Assembly (NCBI RefSeq): GCF_000424665.1 | Contig: NZ_AUKI01000023.1 | Location: forward strand, 93,217 to 157,216 | Direction: 5' to 3' | DNA length: 64,000 bases | From: Salinimicrobium terrae DSM 17865 | Lineage (GTDB): Bacteria; Bacteroidota; Bacteroidia; Flavobacteriales; Flavobacteriaceae | Part shown: positions 19,110-27,187 of the stretch, piece by piece | How the letters are laid out: each line of letters begins with the position of its first letter | Position numbering within the stretch: position 1 is the stretch's first letter | Translations under genes and position numbers: made by a program | Notes under the pieces: model-generated | Databases searched by the model: none | What the model was told of the DNA's origin: nothing | The model's input: only the letters and a program-made list of their open reading frames with translations

Positions 19110-19672
19110 TCTTTTATCCTTTCCTTATAAGTTCCTTTTTCGGTTTCGATCTTGATCTTATCTCCTTCGTTGATAAAAAGTGGAACGTTCACTTCGGCTC
19201 CTGTTTCTACAGTTGCAGGTTTAGTCGCATTTGTTGCGGTATTTCCTTTTACACCGGGTTCTGTATGAGTAACCTCAAGAATAACACTTGCCGGCATCTC
19301 CACAGATAGCGGCATTTGATCTTCAGTATTGATAAGAATGGTAACTACTTCACCTTCCTTCATCAATCCCGGTGCATCTAAAGCGTTTTCTGTAAGCCTT
19401 ATCTGAGTGTAATCTTCAGTATTCATAAAGTGATAGAATTCTCCATCATTGTAAAGGAACTGGAATTTATGGGTTTCCACCCTTACATCCTCGATCTTGT
19501 GACCTGCAGAAAATGTATTGTCTATTACCTTTCCTGTGGTGACACTTTTCAATTTCGTTCTCACAAAAGCAGGGCCTTTCCCCGGCTTCACGTGAAGAAA
19601 TTCAATAACCTTAAAAATATCATGGTTGTATCTTATGCACAATCCATTTCTAATATCACTTGTACTTGCCAT
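19106..19672 (-). CDS. efp: Translation elongation factor P
   Basis: EF-P rescues ribosomes stalled on polyproline. The 188-residue protein starts MASTSDIRNGLCIRYN and has the loop PGKGPAF with the lysine at residue 32 that aligns with the modified Lys34 of E. coli EF-P. The KOW-like N-terminal domain and two OB domains are intact, with GVKGNTATNATKPATVETGAEV typical of the C-terminal domain. It sits between lpxA and the second lpxD gene, an arrangement common in Bacteroidota. Confidence 0.97.
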   Translation of the reverse strand: MASTSDIRNGLCIRYNHDIFKVIEFLHVKPGKGPAFVRTKLKSVTTGKVIDNTFSAGHKIEDVRVETHKFQFLYNDGEFYHFMNTEDYTQIRLTENALDAPGLMKEGEVVTILINTEDQMPLSVEMPASVILEVTHTEPGVKGNTATNATKPATVETGAEVNVPLFINEGDKIKIETEKGTYKERIKE

Positions 19673-19684
19673 TTTTTGACTTGA

Positions 19685-20470
19685 TTAGTTTGAACTTATA
19701 TATCCTTTCATGATTCCGCGTTGGGAATTCTTGATAAACTCTAAAATATCATCTCTTTCGGAAGTGGCCTCCATTTCAGCTTCGATGATAGCTACTGCCT
19801 GACTGTTATTATAATTTTTTTGATAAAGTATTCTGTATATATTCTGAATTTCCCTGATCTTTTCAGTAGAAAATCCTCGTCGCCTTAACCCTATAGAATT
19901 GACTCCGACATAAGATAAAGGCTCTCTTCCTGCCTTAACAAAAGGAGGTACATCCTTTCTCACCAAAGATCCACCGGTAACAAAAGCATGGCTCCCAATA
20001 CTGCAAAACTGCTGAATAGCTGCCATTCCGGCTAAGATTACGTAATCACCAACGTTGATGTGGCCGGCCAGGGTACTATTGTTTGAAAAAATACAGTTAT
20101 CTCCAACTACACAGTCGTGAGCAATATGACAGTAGGCCATAATCCAGCAGTTACTCCCAATTTTAGTCTTCATCCTGTCTGTAGTCCCACGGTTAATGGT
20201 AACACATTCCCGAATGGTGGTATTATCACCTATTTCTGTAAGTGTATCTTCGTCATTAAACTTCTTATCCTGTGGCACTGCAGAAATAACGGCACCGGGA
20301 AAAATATTGCAATTTCTTCCGATCCTCGCCCCTTCCATAATGGTAACATTCGATCCTATCCAGGTGCCTTCCCCAATCACCACGTTATTGTGTATTGTGG
20401 TAAAGGGTTCAATAACTACGTTTTTCGCGATCTTGGCTCCGGGATGAACGTATGCTAAGGGTTGATTCAT
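19685..20470 (-). CDS. lpxA: UDP-N-acetylglucosamine acyltransferase
   Basis: LpxA transfers a hydroxyacyl chain to UDP-GlcNAc, the first step of lipid A synthesis. The 261-residue protein has the hexapeptide beta helix (AKNVVIEPFTTIHNNVVIG), the catalytic His region MAYCHIAHDCVVGDNC, GHINVGDYVILAGMAAIQQF and the C-terminal helical domain (GLRRRGFSTEKIREIQNIYRILY). It begins 5 nt after the lpxC/fabZ stop, so it is in the same operon. Confidence 0.97.
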   Translation of the reverse strand: MNQPLAYVHPGAKIAKNVVIEPFTTIHNNVVIGEGTWIGSNVTIMEGARIGRNCNIFPGAVISAVPQDKKFNDEDTLTEIGDNTTIRECVTINRGTTDRMKTKIGSNCWIMAYCHIAHDCVVGDNCIFSNNSTLAGHINVGDYVILAGMAAIQQFCSIGSHAFVTGGSLVRKDVPPFVKAGREPLSYVGVNSIGLRRRGFSTEKIREIQNIYRILYQKNYNNSQAVAIIEAEMEATSERDDILEFIKNSQRGIMKGYISSN

Positions 20471-20475
20471 AATAT

Positions 20476-21864
20476 TTATTTTTGTTTTACTATTTGCGCC
20501 ATGAGAATGGCTTCTGTAACCAGTTTACCATTCGCATAGGCATAACCCTGCATCTGGCAAATTCCTCTTCTTATGGGCGCCAGCAGTTCCAATTTAAAGA
20601 TAAGAGTATCTCCGGGAACAACTTGTCTCTTAAATTTGACGTTGTCTATCTTCATAAAGAAAGTGAGGTAATTCTCAGGATCGGGAACAGATTTTAAAGC
20701 AAGGATTCCTCCTGTCTGGGCCATTGCCTCTACCTGAAGCACTCCCGGCATTACTGGTTTCCCCGGAAAGTGACCCACAAAAAAAGGTTCGTTCATAGTG
20801 ACATTTTTGACACCTACAACAGTATCACTTGTCAGTTCAATGATCTTATCTACCAGAATAAACGGTGGCCTGTGAGGCAGAATGTTCATGATCTCGTTCA
20901 CATCCATTAAAGGCACCTGGTCGAGATCGTACCTGGGAACATTATTTCTCTTTTCTGCCTTTATAATTTTTGAAAGTTTTTTGGCGAATTGGGTATTTAC
21001 ATAATGCCCCGGTTTATTGGCAATTACTTTTCCACGGATTCGGGTTCCAACCAAAGCCAGATCCCCTATCACATCAAGAAGTTTATGCCTCGCCGCTTCA
21101 TTTGGATAATGAAGTGTAAGGTTGTCCAGAATACCGTTAGGCTTAACGGCAATATTATCTTTCCTAAACGCTATCCTTAACTTGTCCATAGTTTCGGGAC
21201 TTATTTCTTTATCAACGTAAACAATCGCATTGTTGAGATCACCGCCTTTTATAAGGCCATTCTCCAGAAGAGTTTCCAGTTCATGAAGAAAGCTGAAAGT
21301 ACGGGCGTCAGAAATTTCAGCTTTGAAATCGGATATTTTTTGAAGCGAAGCGTTCTGGGTTCCTAAAACTTTAGTTCCGAAATCGACCATTGTAGTCACC
21401 TGGTATTCATCTGCAGGCATTAACAAGATTTCACTTCCCGATTTTTCATCATGATAGCGAATTACTTCTGTCACCACAAATTCCTCCCTTTCACATTCCT
21501 GCTCTTCCACGCCGGCTTTTTCAAGAGCCTCCACAAAGAATTTTGAAGAACCATCCATAATAGGAGGTTCTGAAGCATTAAGCTCAATAATAAGGTTGTC
21601 TAAATCCAAACCGACACAGGCCGCTAAAACGTGTTCTGACGTTTGAATTTTCACCCCATCCTTTTCAAGATTAGTTCCGCGTTGAGTATTTACAACATAG
21701 GATACGTCGGCTTCGATCACAGGTTGCCCCTCAAGATCGGTTCTAACAAAACTAAACCCGCTGTTCACAGGAGCAGGTTTAAAAGTGAGAGTGACTTCAT
21801 TTCCTGTATGAAGTCCAACTCCATTTAAAGAAACTTCTTTCTTTATGGTTTGCTGTTTAGCCAT
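20476..21864 (-). CDS. lpxC: Bifunctional UDP-3-O-acyl-GlcNAc deacetylase / 3-hydroxyacyl-ACP dehydratase
   Basis: This 462-residue fusion joins LpxC (about 1-310), the zinc-dependent committed step of lipid A synthesis, to FabZ (about 320-462) of fatty-acid elongation. The LpxC half shows SLNGVGLHTG, the zinc-binding QTSEHVLAA and GDLALVGTRIRGKVIANKPGH. The FabZ half has NILPHRPPFILVDKI and GHFPGKPVMPGVLQVEAMAQ with the catalytic His and Glu. The fusion is characteristic of Bacteroidota and couples consumption of hydroxyacyl-ACP between membrane pathways. It overlaps the lpxD stop by 8 nt. Confidence 0.96.
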   Translation of the reverse strand: MAKQQTIKKEVSLNGVGLHTGNEVTLTFKPAPVNSGFSFVRTDLEGQPVIEADVSYVVNTQRGTNLEKDGVKIQTSEHVLAACVGLDLDNLIIELNASEPPIMDGSSKFFVEALEKAGVEEQECEREEFVVTEVIRYHDEKSGSEILLMPADEYQVTTMVDFGTKVLGTQNASLQKISDFKAEISDARTFSFLHELETLLENGLIKGGDLNNAIVYVDKEISPETMDKLRIAFRKDNIAVKPNGILDNLTLHYPNEAARHKLLDVIGDLALVGTRIRGKVIANKPGHYVNTQFAKKLSKIIKAEKRNNVPRYDLDQVPLMDVNEIMNILPHRPPFILVDKIIELTSDTVVGVKNVTMNEPFFVGHFPGKPVMPGVLQVEAMAQTGGILALKSVPDPENYLTFFMKIDNVKFKRQVVPGDTLIFKLELLAPIRRGICQMQGYAYANGKLVTEAILMAQIVKQK

Positions 21865-22885
21865 TATCCTTTAATTTTTTTTCAAGTTGGGTTAAGCGAT
21901 CTTCTATTTTGGGTAATTTTCTAAAATGTACATATGCTTTGTTCCATTCATTGTAACCGAAGGCAGGAGAACCCTGGATTACCTCGTCATCTTTAATATT
22001 TCTGCCGATTCCCGACTGCGCCTGAACCTTTACGCGATCCCCTATATGAATGTGCCCGGCAATTCCTACCTGGCCTCCTATTAAGCAGTTCTTTCCAATC
22101 TTGGAAGAACCGGCCACACCGGTTTGGGCTGCAATTGCTGTATTTTCTCCAATTTCGACATTATGTGCGATCTGGATCTGGTTATCCAGTTTCACGCCTT
22201 TCCTGATTATTGTAGAACCAAGTGTTGCTCTATCTATAGTAGTACCGGCACCAATATCAACATTGTCTTCAATAATAACATTCCCTATTTGTGGCACTTT
22301 AGAGTACACTCCTTCCTGGTTTGGCGAAAAACCAAAACCGTCGGCGCCAATAATCACGCCTCCATGAAGTACACAATTATCTCCTACAATAGTTTCTGAG
22401 TATATTTTAGCACCCGGATAGATCGTCACATCATTCCCTATTTGAACATTATCACCTATATAGGTATTAGGAAAAATCTTGACATTGTTGCCAATTCTCA
22501 CCTGCTCTCCAAGATATGAAAAAGCCCCCAGATAAAAGTTTTCACCATAGGTCGCAGAATCTGAAATAAAGCTTGGCTGCTCAACTCCCGACTTATTCAA
22601 TTTTACCTGATTGTAATATTCAAGAAGCTTTGAAAATGCAGTATATGGATCTTTTACCTTTATAAGAGTCGTAGATAACCCATCTTCTGCCTTAAAATTA
22701 TCACTGACTATAGTTATAGTTGCCTTGGTCGAATATATAAAGGAGGTATATTTAGGGTTTGCCAAAAAAGTAATGGAACCGGCAGTTCCCTCTTCGATCT
22801 TTGCAAGCCGGTCAACCTCTGCCTGCGGATTTCCTTCTATCTCCCCGTCAAGGATACCTGCTATTTGAGTTGCTGTAAACTTCAT
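21857..22885 (-). CDS. lpxD: UDP-3-O-(3-hydroxyacyl)glucosamine N-acyltransferase
   Basis: LpxD adds the second acyl chain in lipid A synthesis. The 342-residue protein has the N-terminal uridine-binding domain (SITFLANPKYTSFIYSTKAT), a long left-handed beta helix with the catalytic motif QIQIAHNVEIGENTAIAAQTG, and the C-terminal helical tail ending RKLPKIEDRLTQLEKKLKD. The length and domain order match canonical LpxD better than the 310-residue paralogue at 18100. It is the first lipid A gene of the operon after the HD gene. Confidence 0.95.
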   Translation of the reverse strand: MKFTATQIAGILDGEIEGNPQAEVDRLAKIEEGTAGSITFLANPKYTSFIYSTKATITIVSDNFKAEDGLSTTLIKVKDPYTAFSKLLEYYNQVKLNKSGVEQPSFISDSATYGENFYLGAFSYLGEQVRIGNNVKIFPNTYIGDNVQIGNDVTIYPGAKIYSETIVGDNCVLHGGVIIGADGFGFSPNQEGVYSKVPQIGNVIIEDNVDIGAGTTIDRATLGSTIIRKGVKLDNQIQIAHNVEIGENTAIAAQTGVAGSSKIGKNCLIGGQVGIAGHIHIGDRVKVQAQSGIGRNIKDDEVIQGSPAFGYNEWNKAYVHFRKLPKIEDRLTQLEKKLKDNG

Positions 22886-22908
22886 GCTGGCAAAAGTAAA
22901 AAAATAAG

Positions 22909-24138
22909 TTAATCTTTAGGTTTTGGATAACAGATATAAAATTTCGTTACCGGTTTAGAAAGTGCCTTCAGGTTGAAGTGATCTGAGGCTTTAATAACAT
23001 CAGTAATTTTTCCACTTTTAAAGAGGATATGTATCTTTTCATCTTCTCGCTTATAAGCAAGGTTGCTTATGTCCCCGCTAAAAACGAAATACCTGGCTTC
23101 TTCCCTGCTAATATTAAAACGAGCCATGGCTTTTTGCAACTGATTTTCCAGTTTTTCTTCAGAGAGAGGATTTTTTTTCAGTTTGACTTTTAAAAGATCC
23201 CGATTTATGATCATTTGGCATAACCTGCTCAGCACATAATCTTTATCATGTGTCCATTCTTTCATGGCCGATAATATGTCGTAATCGTCAAGTCGTGCAA
23301 ATACCTGAAGGGTTTCTTCTGAAAAATTTTCAGCGGTTACCTGCTGCTGCAAAAAGTGATTTAAAGCAGTGCTTGCAAATAAAGTGCGACCAGAATTAAC
23401 AAGCTCCTTCGCCCGCTGAAGGACTCTTATTAATAATTGTTCGGCTACAACACCGGTTTTGTGCAAATACACCTGCCAGTACATAAGCCGACGGGCCAAT
23501 AGAAATTTTTCTACCGAATAAATTCCTTTTTCCTCTACCATCAGCTCATTGTCCACCACAGTGAGCATGCTTATGAGCCGCTCACTATTGATATTCCCTT
23601 CTGCTACACCGGTGTAGAAACTATCGCGCTTCAGGTAATCCAGCCGGTCCATATCCATCTGACTCGAGATTAACTGACAAAGAAATTTTCGGGGATATTT
23701 TCCGCGGAAAATTTCAATAGCCATAGTTAATCTTTGGTTAAACTTCCGGTTCATTTCTTCCATGAAAAGGCAGGAAATAGTCTCGTGACTCACTCCTTCA
23801 ACAATACTGTGTTCCATGGCATGAGAGAACGGCCCGTGCCCAATGTCGTGAAGCAGGATAGCGATTTGAAGAGCCTCTTCCTCTTCAGCAGAAATCTCTA
23901 CCCCTTTTAAACGCAGCACCCTTACAGCCTTTTGCATAAGATGAAGACATCCCAGGGCGTGATGAAAGCGCGTGTGATGGGCGCCTGGATAAACAAGATA
24001 AGACAAACCCATTTGGGAAATTCGTCGAAGTCTCTGGAAATATTTGTGCTCCATGATATCAAAGAGCAGCTCGTTGGGTATTGTAATAAATCCGTAAATT
24101 GGATCGTTTAAAATCTTGAGTTTGTTTCCTGAAAGCAA
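22909..24138 (-). CDS. HD-domain phosphohydrolase (dGTPase-like)
   Basis: This protein of about 409 residues has the HD metal-binding set: RFHHALGC, LLHDIGHGPFSHAMEH and the later QMDMDRLDYLKRDSF. These match the dNTP triphosphohydrolase-like HD family of Bacteroidota. A frame reaching an ATG at 24255 is open, but it would run through the start of porX and upstream of a minus-strand TATCTTTG promoter element (24166-24173). The start is therefore placed at TTG 24136-24138, just before NKLKILNDPIYGF. That choice is inferred. Substrate specificity is unknown. Confidence 0.85.
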   Translation of the reverse strand: MLSGNKLKILNDPIYGFITIPNELLFDIMEHKYFQRLRRISQMGLSYLVYPGAHHTRFHHALGCLHLMQKAVRVLRLKGVEISAEEEEALQIAILLHDIGHGPFSHAMEHSIVEGVSHETISCLFMEEMNRKFNQRLTMAIEIFRGKYPRKFLCQLISSQMDMDRLDYLKRDSFYTGVAEGNINSERLISMLTVVDNELMVEEKGIYSVEKFLLARRLMYWQVYLHKTGVVAEQLLIRVLQRAKELVNSGRTLFASTALNHFLQQQVTAENFSEETLQVFARLDDYDILSAMKEWTHDKDYVLSRLCQMIINRDLLKVKLKKNPLSEEKLENQLQKAMARFNISREEARYFVFSGDISNLAYKREDEKIHILFKSGKITDVIKASDHFNLKALSKPVTKFYICYPKPKD

Positions 24139-24165
24139 GCCTTGTCCTTTATTAATTAATGTCAA

Positions 24166-24173
24166 CAAAGATA
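24166..24173 (-). promoter_or_regulatory. TAnnTTTG -7 element for the HD-domain gene
   Basis: The minus strand reads TATCTTTG here, matching the Bacteroidota -7 consensus, with a TTG at 24190-24192 (spacing 16). It lies inside the 5' end of the divergent porX region and implies a transcription start near 24160. Confidence 0.5.
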
Positions 24174-24178
24174 CATAT

Positions 24179-25729
24179 ATGAGCGATATCAAAATATTGT
24201 GGGTAGATGATGAGATCGACCTGCTAAAACCCCATATTCTTTTCCTCGAAAGCAAAAATTATAAAGTCTACACCTGCCAAAGCGGGACCGAAGCTTTGGA
24301 AGAAATAGAAAAGGAGAATTTTGATATTGTTTTCCTGGATGAAAACATGCCGGGACTTTCGGGACTGGAAACCCTTTCAGAAATAAAGGAAAAGCAGGCA
24401 AACATCCCCGTGGTTATGATTACCAAGAGCGAGGAGGAATATATCATGGAAGAAGCCATCGGTTCTAAAATAGCCGATTACCTCATTAAACCTCTAAACC
24501 CGAACCAGATTCTCCTAAGCATTAAAAAGAACCTTGATCATTCCCGACTGGTTTCTGAAAAAACTACTTCCAGTTATCAGCAGGAATTCAGAAAGATTGC
24601 CATGGACATGGCAATGATCAATTCTTATGAGGGCTGGGCAGAACTTTATCAAAAGCTTATTTACTGGGAACTCGAGCTGGAAAATATTGAAGACACCGGG
24701 ATGTTCGAAATTCTGGAATCGCAAAAAACCGAAGCCAACCTTCAGTTTTGTAAATTCATTGATAAGAATTACCCAAAGTGGTTTGAAAAGAATGCAGATG
24801 CCCCCACTATGTCCCATACCTTATTCAAGGAAAAAATTCTACCGGAGCTAAGTAAGGAACAGCCAACGCTTCTTGTGGTAATTGATAACCTAAGGTATGA
24901 CCAATGGCGGGCTTTTGAACCTGTAGTGAACAACTACTATAAAAAAGAACAGGAAATACCATTTTACAGTATCCTCCCTACGGCAACACAATATGCCCGC
25001 AATGCAATTTTCTCGGGCCTTATGCCCAGCGAAATGGAAAAACTCTTTCCTGATCTTTGGAAGAATGATACAGAGGAAGGCGGAAAAAACCTCTATGAAG
25101 CTGAATTTCTACAGGCACAACTAAAACGGTTGGGCAGCAACATAAAGCACGAGTACCACAAAATAAGCAGTCTTAAAGCCGGTAAAAAGCTGGTGGAGAA
25201 TTTTAGAAGTCAAAAAGATAATGACCTTACAGTTGTCGTCTATAACTTTGTGGATATGCTCTCCCATTCAAAAACTGAAATGGAAGTAATTAAAGAACTG
25301 GCCTCCACTAATAAGTCCTATCGTTCGCTCACTCACAGCTGGTTTAGAAACTCTCCGCTCCTGGAGATCATCCAGCAGGCCCAAAACCTTAGATTTAAAC
25401 TCATAATGACAACAGATCACGGAACCATTAATGTGAAAAACCCATCTAAGGTGATCGGGGACAAACAAACAAGCCTGAATTTAAGGTACAAAACCGGAAA
25501 AAGCCTTACCTATGAAGAAAAGGAAGTCCTGGCGGCTCCCAATCCCAAATCGATCCATTTGCCGACAATTAATATGAGTAGTTCCTTCATTTTTGCCAAG
25601 GGCGATCTCTTCTTTGCCTATCCCAACAATTATAACCATTACGTAAGTTATTATCGTAACACTTTTCAACATGGTGGAGTCTCAATGGAAGAAATGATCA
25701 TTCCATTTAGCGTGTTATCTCCTAGATAA
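24179..25729 (+). CDS. porX: PorX-type response regulator with PglZ domain (T9SS regulator)
   Basis: The 516-residue protein has an N-terminal receiver domain (1-125) with the acidic pocket Asp10-Asp11, the phospho-acceptor Asp54 in FLDENMPGLSG and a KPLNP lysine. An alpha-helical linker follows, then a C-terminal PglZ/alkaline-phosphatase-like domain (about 225-516) with VVIDNLRYDQW, SILPTATQYARNAIFSG and MTTDHGTINVKNP. This is the PorX architecture, which in Porphyromonas regulates type IX secretion genes with PorY and SigP. The ATG at 24179 begins at MSDIKILWVDDE. The open frame upstream is rejected because it lacks homology. A T9SS cargo gene lies at 54280 in this window. Confidence 0.92.
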   Translation: MSDIKILWVDDEIDLLKPHILFLESKNYKVYTCQSGTEALEEIEKENFDIVFLDENMPGLSGLETLSEIKEKQANIPVVMITKSEEEYIMEEAIGSKIADYLIKPLNPNQILLSIKKNLDHSRLVSEKTTSSYQQEFRKIAMDMAMINSYEGWAELYQKLIYWELELENIEDTGMFEILESQKTEANLQFCKFIDKNYPKWFEKNADAPTMSHTLFKEKILPELSKEQPTLLVVIDNLRYDQWRAFEPVVNNYYKKEQEIPFYSILPTATQYARNAIFSGLMPSEMEKLFPDLWKNDTEEGGKNLYEAEFLQAQLKRLGSNIKHEYHKISSLKAGKKLVENFRSQKDNDLTVVVYNFVDMLSHSKTEMEVIKELASTNKSYRSLTHSWFRNSPLLEIIQQAQNLRFKLIMTTDHGTINVKNPSKVIGDKQTSLNLRYKTGKSLTYEEKEVLAAPNPKSIHLPTINMSSSFIFAKGDLFFAYPNNYNHYVSYYRNTFQHGGVSMEEMIIPFSVLSPR

Positions 25730-25774
25730 CAAGAATTTAACTATCTTTATCGTCCCAAATCATAACACTTTTGA

Positions 25775-26179
25775 ATGGAAGTAACCTACTTTCTATATGA
25801 AATTGAAACTGTTGCCCGAGAACTTTTGGAAAAAACCAAAAGCAAGACTTTGTTGTTCTATGGTGAAATGGGAGCAGGTAAAACTACCTTAATTAAGGCG
25901 CTTCTCAAAGCCTTAGGTGCCGAGGATACTGGTGCCAGCCCAACTTTTTCCCTTGTAAATGTATACGAAACCGAAAACGGAACGGTAAATCATTTTGATT
26001 TTTATCGTATTGAAGATGAATCTGAAGCCTGGGATATGGGATTTGAGGAATATTTAGAATCCGGGAATTGGAATTTTATAGAATGGCCTCAAAAAATTGA
26101 AAATTTTATAGAGGAAGAATACCAAAAAGTGGAAATATTCATACTTAAAAAAGATTCAAGAAAGTTAAAGTTATGTTAA
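25775..26179 (+). CDS. tsaE: tRNA threonylcarbamoyladenosine biosynthesis ATPase TsaE
   Basis: TsaE is the P-loop ATPase that recycles the TsaB-TsaD complex during synthesis of the t6A base in ANN-decoding tRNAs. The 134-residue protein has the Walker A GEMGAGKTTLIKALL at about 31-45, a GASPTFSLVNVYE switch-like segment, the HFDFYRIED motif and the final NFIEWPQKIENF segment. The length is normal. It follows porX by 45 nt on the same strand. Confidence 0.95.
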   Translation: MEVTYFLYEIETVARELLEKTKSKTLLFYGEMGAGKTTLIKALLKALGAEDTGASPTFSLVNVYETENGTVNHFDFYRIEDESEAWDMGFEEYLESGNWNFIEWPQKIENFIEEEYQKVEIFILKKDSRKLKLC

Positions 26180-26406
26180 TTTTGATGAATTTCTTCTGGA
26201 GCTTAATTGATTATAGATGTACGAATTTTCTTTCGTTTTTAAGATTCGCTTAACATATTATTATAACCCGGAAGTCTTTGACCGAAATAAGAATTATTTT
26301 AACTGAATATTAAAAAATATAATATTTTAAGAGTTTGAAGATTTTTCCTTCAAAAAAGCGGCAAAAGTACGAATAATGCATTAATTATTAGCGGTTTAGT
26401 TTTATA

Positions 26407-26414
26407 TAGGTTTG
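26407..26414 (+). promoter_or_regulatory. TAnnTTTG element for the small secreted-peptide gene
   Basis: TAGGTTTG matches the -7 consensus, 43 nt before the ATG at 26458. No convincing -33 TTG is seen at the expected distance. Confidence 0.45.
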
Positions 26415-26457
26415 TATCAACAAATCGGAACATACACAACCTTAAAAAAACTATATC

Positions 26458-26601
26458 ATGAAAATTAAAGCCCTTTTCCTAGCCGTTTCTATCTTTGGAG
26501 CAACTTTCTTTGTAACTTCAACCTCAGATAACGATAATAATAATGAAGTTAAGAAAACCGCTGTCGACAAAAGAACAATCAAAGTTCCTGCTGCTGGGTA
26601 G
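26458..26601 (+). CDS. 47-residue peptide with signal sequence, unknown function
   Basis: The frame encodes 47 residues starting MKIKALFLAVSIFGATFF, a Lys-rich start plus hydrophobic core typical of a signal peptide. An Asn/Asp-rich stretch and a Lys/Arg-rich tail ending KVPAAG follow. It has a plausible TAnnTTTG promoter element, and its last 59 nt overlap the start of the next gene in another frame. No family is recognised. The signal peptide, promoter and short distance argue it is expressed. Confidence 0.6.
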   Translation: MKIKALFLAVSIFGATFFVTSTSDNDNNNEVKKTAVDKRTIKVPAAG

Positions 26602-27136
26602 CATCATAGCTATTTCTATAGCTTTGTCACCTTACCTTTTTTATTTATATGAAATTTTCCCAAGCACTCGTGTTTGGGAAAATTCCTTTTTTAGATATGA
26701 AAGTTATTACTATGAAAATGTCTTAACTGCAGCTTGGACATATCTGGGGAAATTAACGCCTCTTTTTCTATTATTTATATGGTTTTTCACCTGCAAACAT
26801 TGGTGGTATCATGCAATTTTGATCCCTATTGTAATGTACTTATACCAAATATTTGTTGTCTTCTACCAAGACGTTTATATGGAGACCGCATTTTGGATGG
26901 ACACTGATGGATTAATATATCTTGCTCCTTTTTTTATAATAATTCTGTCTATAGTATATTTAATCAGGTTAAAAATCTTTGATCGCATTTACGGTATTGA
27001 CCTCACCGAAATCGAACGGGAAAACATTTCTCCTTTTTCTCCATTTTCAGATAAGGAATATGATGAAATTAAGGAATTTAGGGAAAGCACAGAACAGAAC
27101 AATGAAGTTCAGGAAGAATACTACGCTAAACTCTAA
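26543..27136 (+). CDS. Multi-pass membrane protein, unknown function
   Basis: The 197-residue protein has about four transmembrane helices (about 15-35, 68-88, 92-112, 127-147) separated by aromatic-rich loops, and a C-terminal acidic cytoplasmic tail (ESTEQNNEVQEEYY). The start MKLRKPLSTKEQ lies inside the preceding 47-residue frame, so translation may be coupled to it. No recognised domain was seen. It lies between tsaE and the alanine dehydrogenase gene on the same strand. Confidence 0.7.
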   Translation: MKLRKPLSTKEQSKFLLLGSIIAISIALSPYLFYLYEIFPSTRVWENSFFRYESYYYENVLTAAWTYLGKLTPLFLLFIWFFTCKHWWYHAILIPIVMYLYQIFVVFYQDVYMETAFWMDTDGLIYLAPFFIIILSIVYLIRLKIFDRIYGIDLTEIERENISPFSPFSDKEYDEIKEFRESTEQNNEVQEEYYAKL

Positions 27137-27166
27137 ATTCCACCACTTATTAAAAAGTCGTAATTT

Positions 27167-27174
27167 TATCTTTG
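27167..27174 (+). promoter_or_regulatory. TAnnTTTG element for alanine dehydrogenase
   Basis: TATCTTTG lies 13 nt before the ald ATG at 27188 and matches the Bacteroidota -7 consensus, implying a very short 5' leader. Confidence 0.5.
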
Positions 27175-27187
27175 TGACCCACAAATT

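Noticed and set aside
19685..22885. Array-like hexapeptide repeats in lpxA and lpxD as a tandem DNA repeat
   Set aside because: The regularity is at protein level (left-handed beta helix) and the DNA is not repeated.
24139..24255. ATG at 24255 as the start of the HD-domain gene
   Set aside because: It would lie within porX and upstream of the predicted minus-strand promoter; the added residues show no family match.
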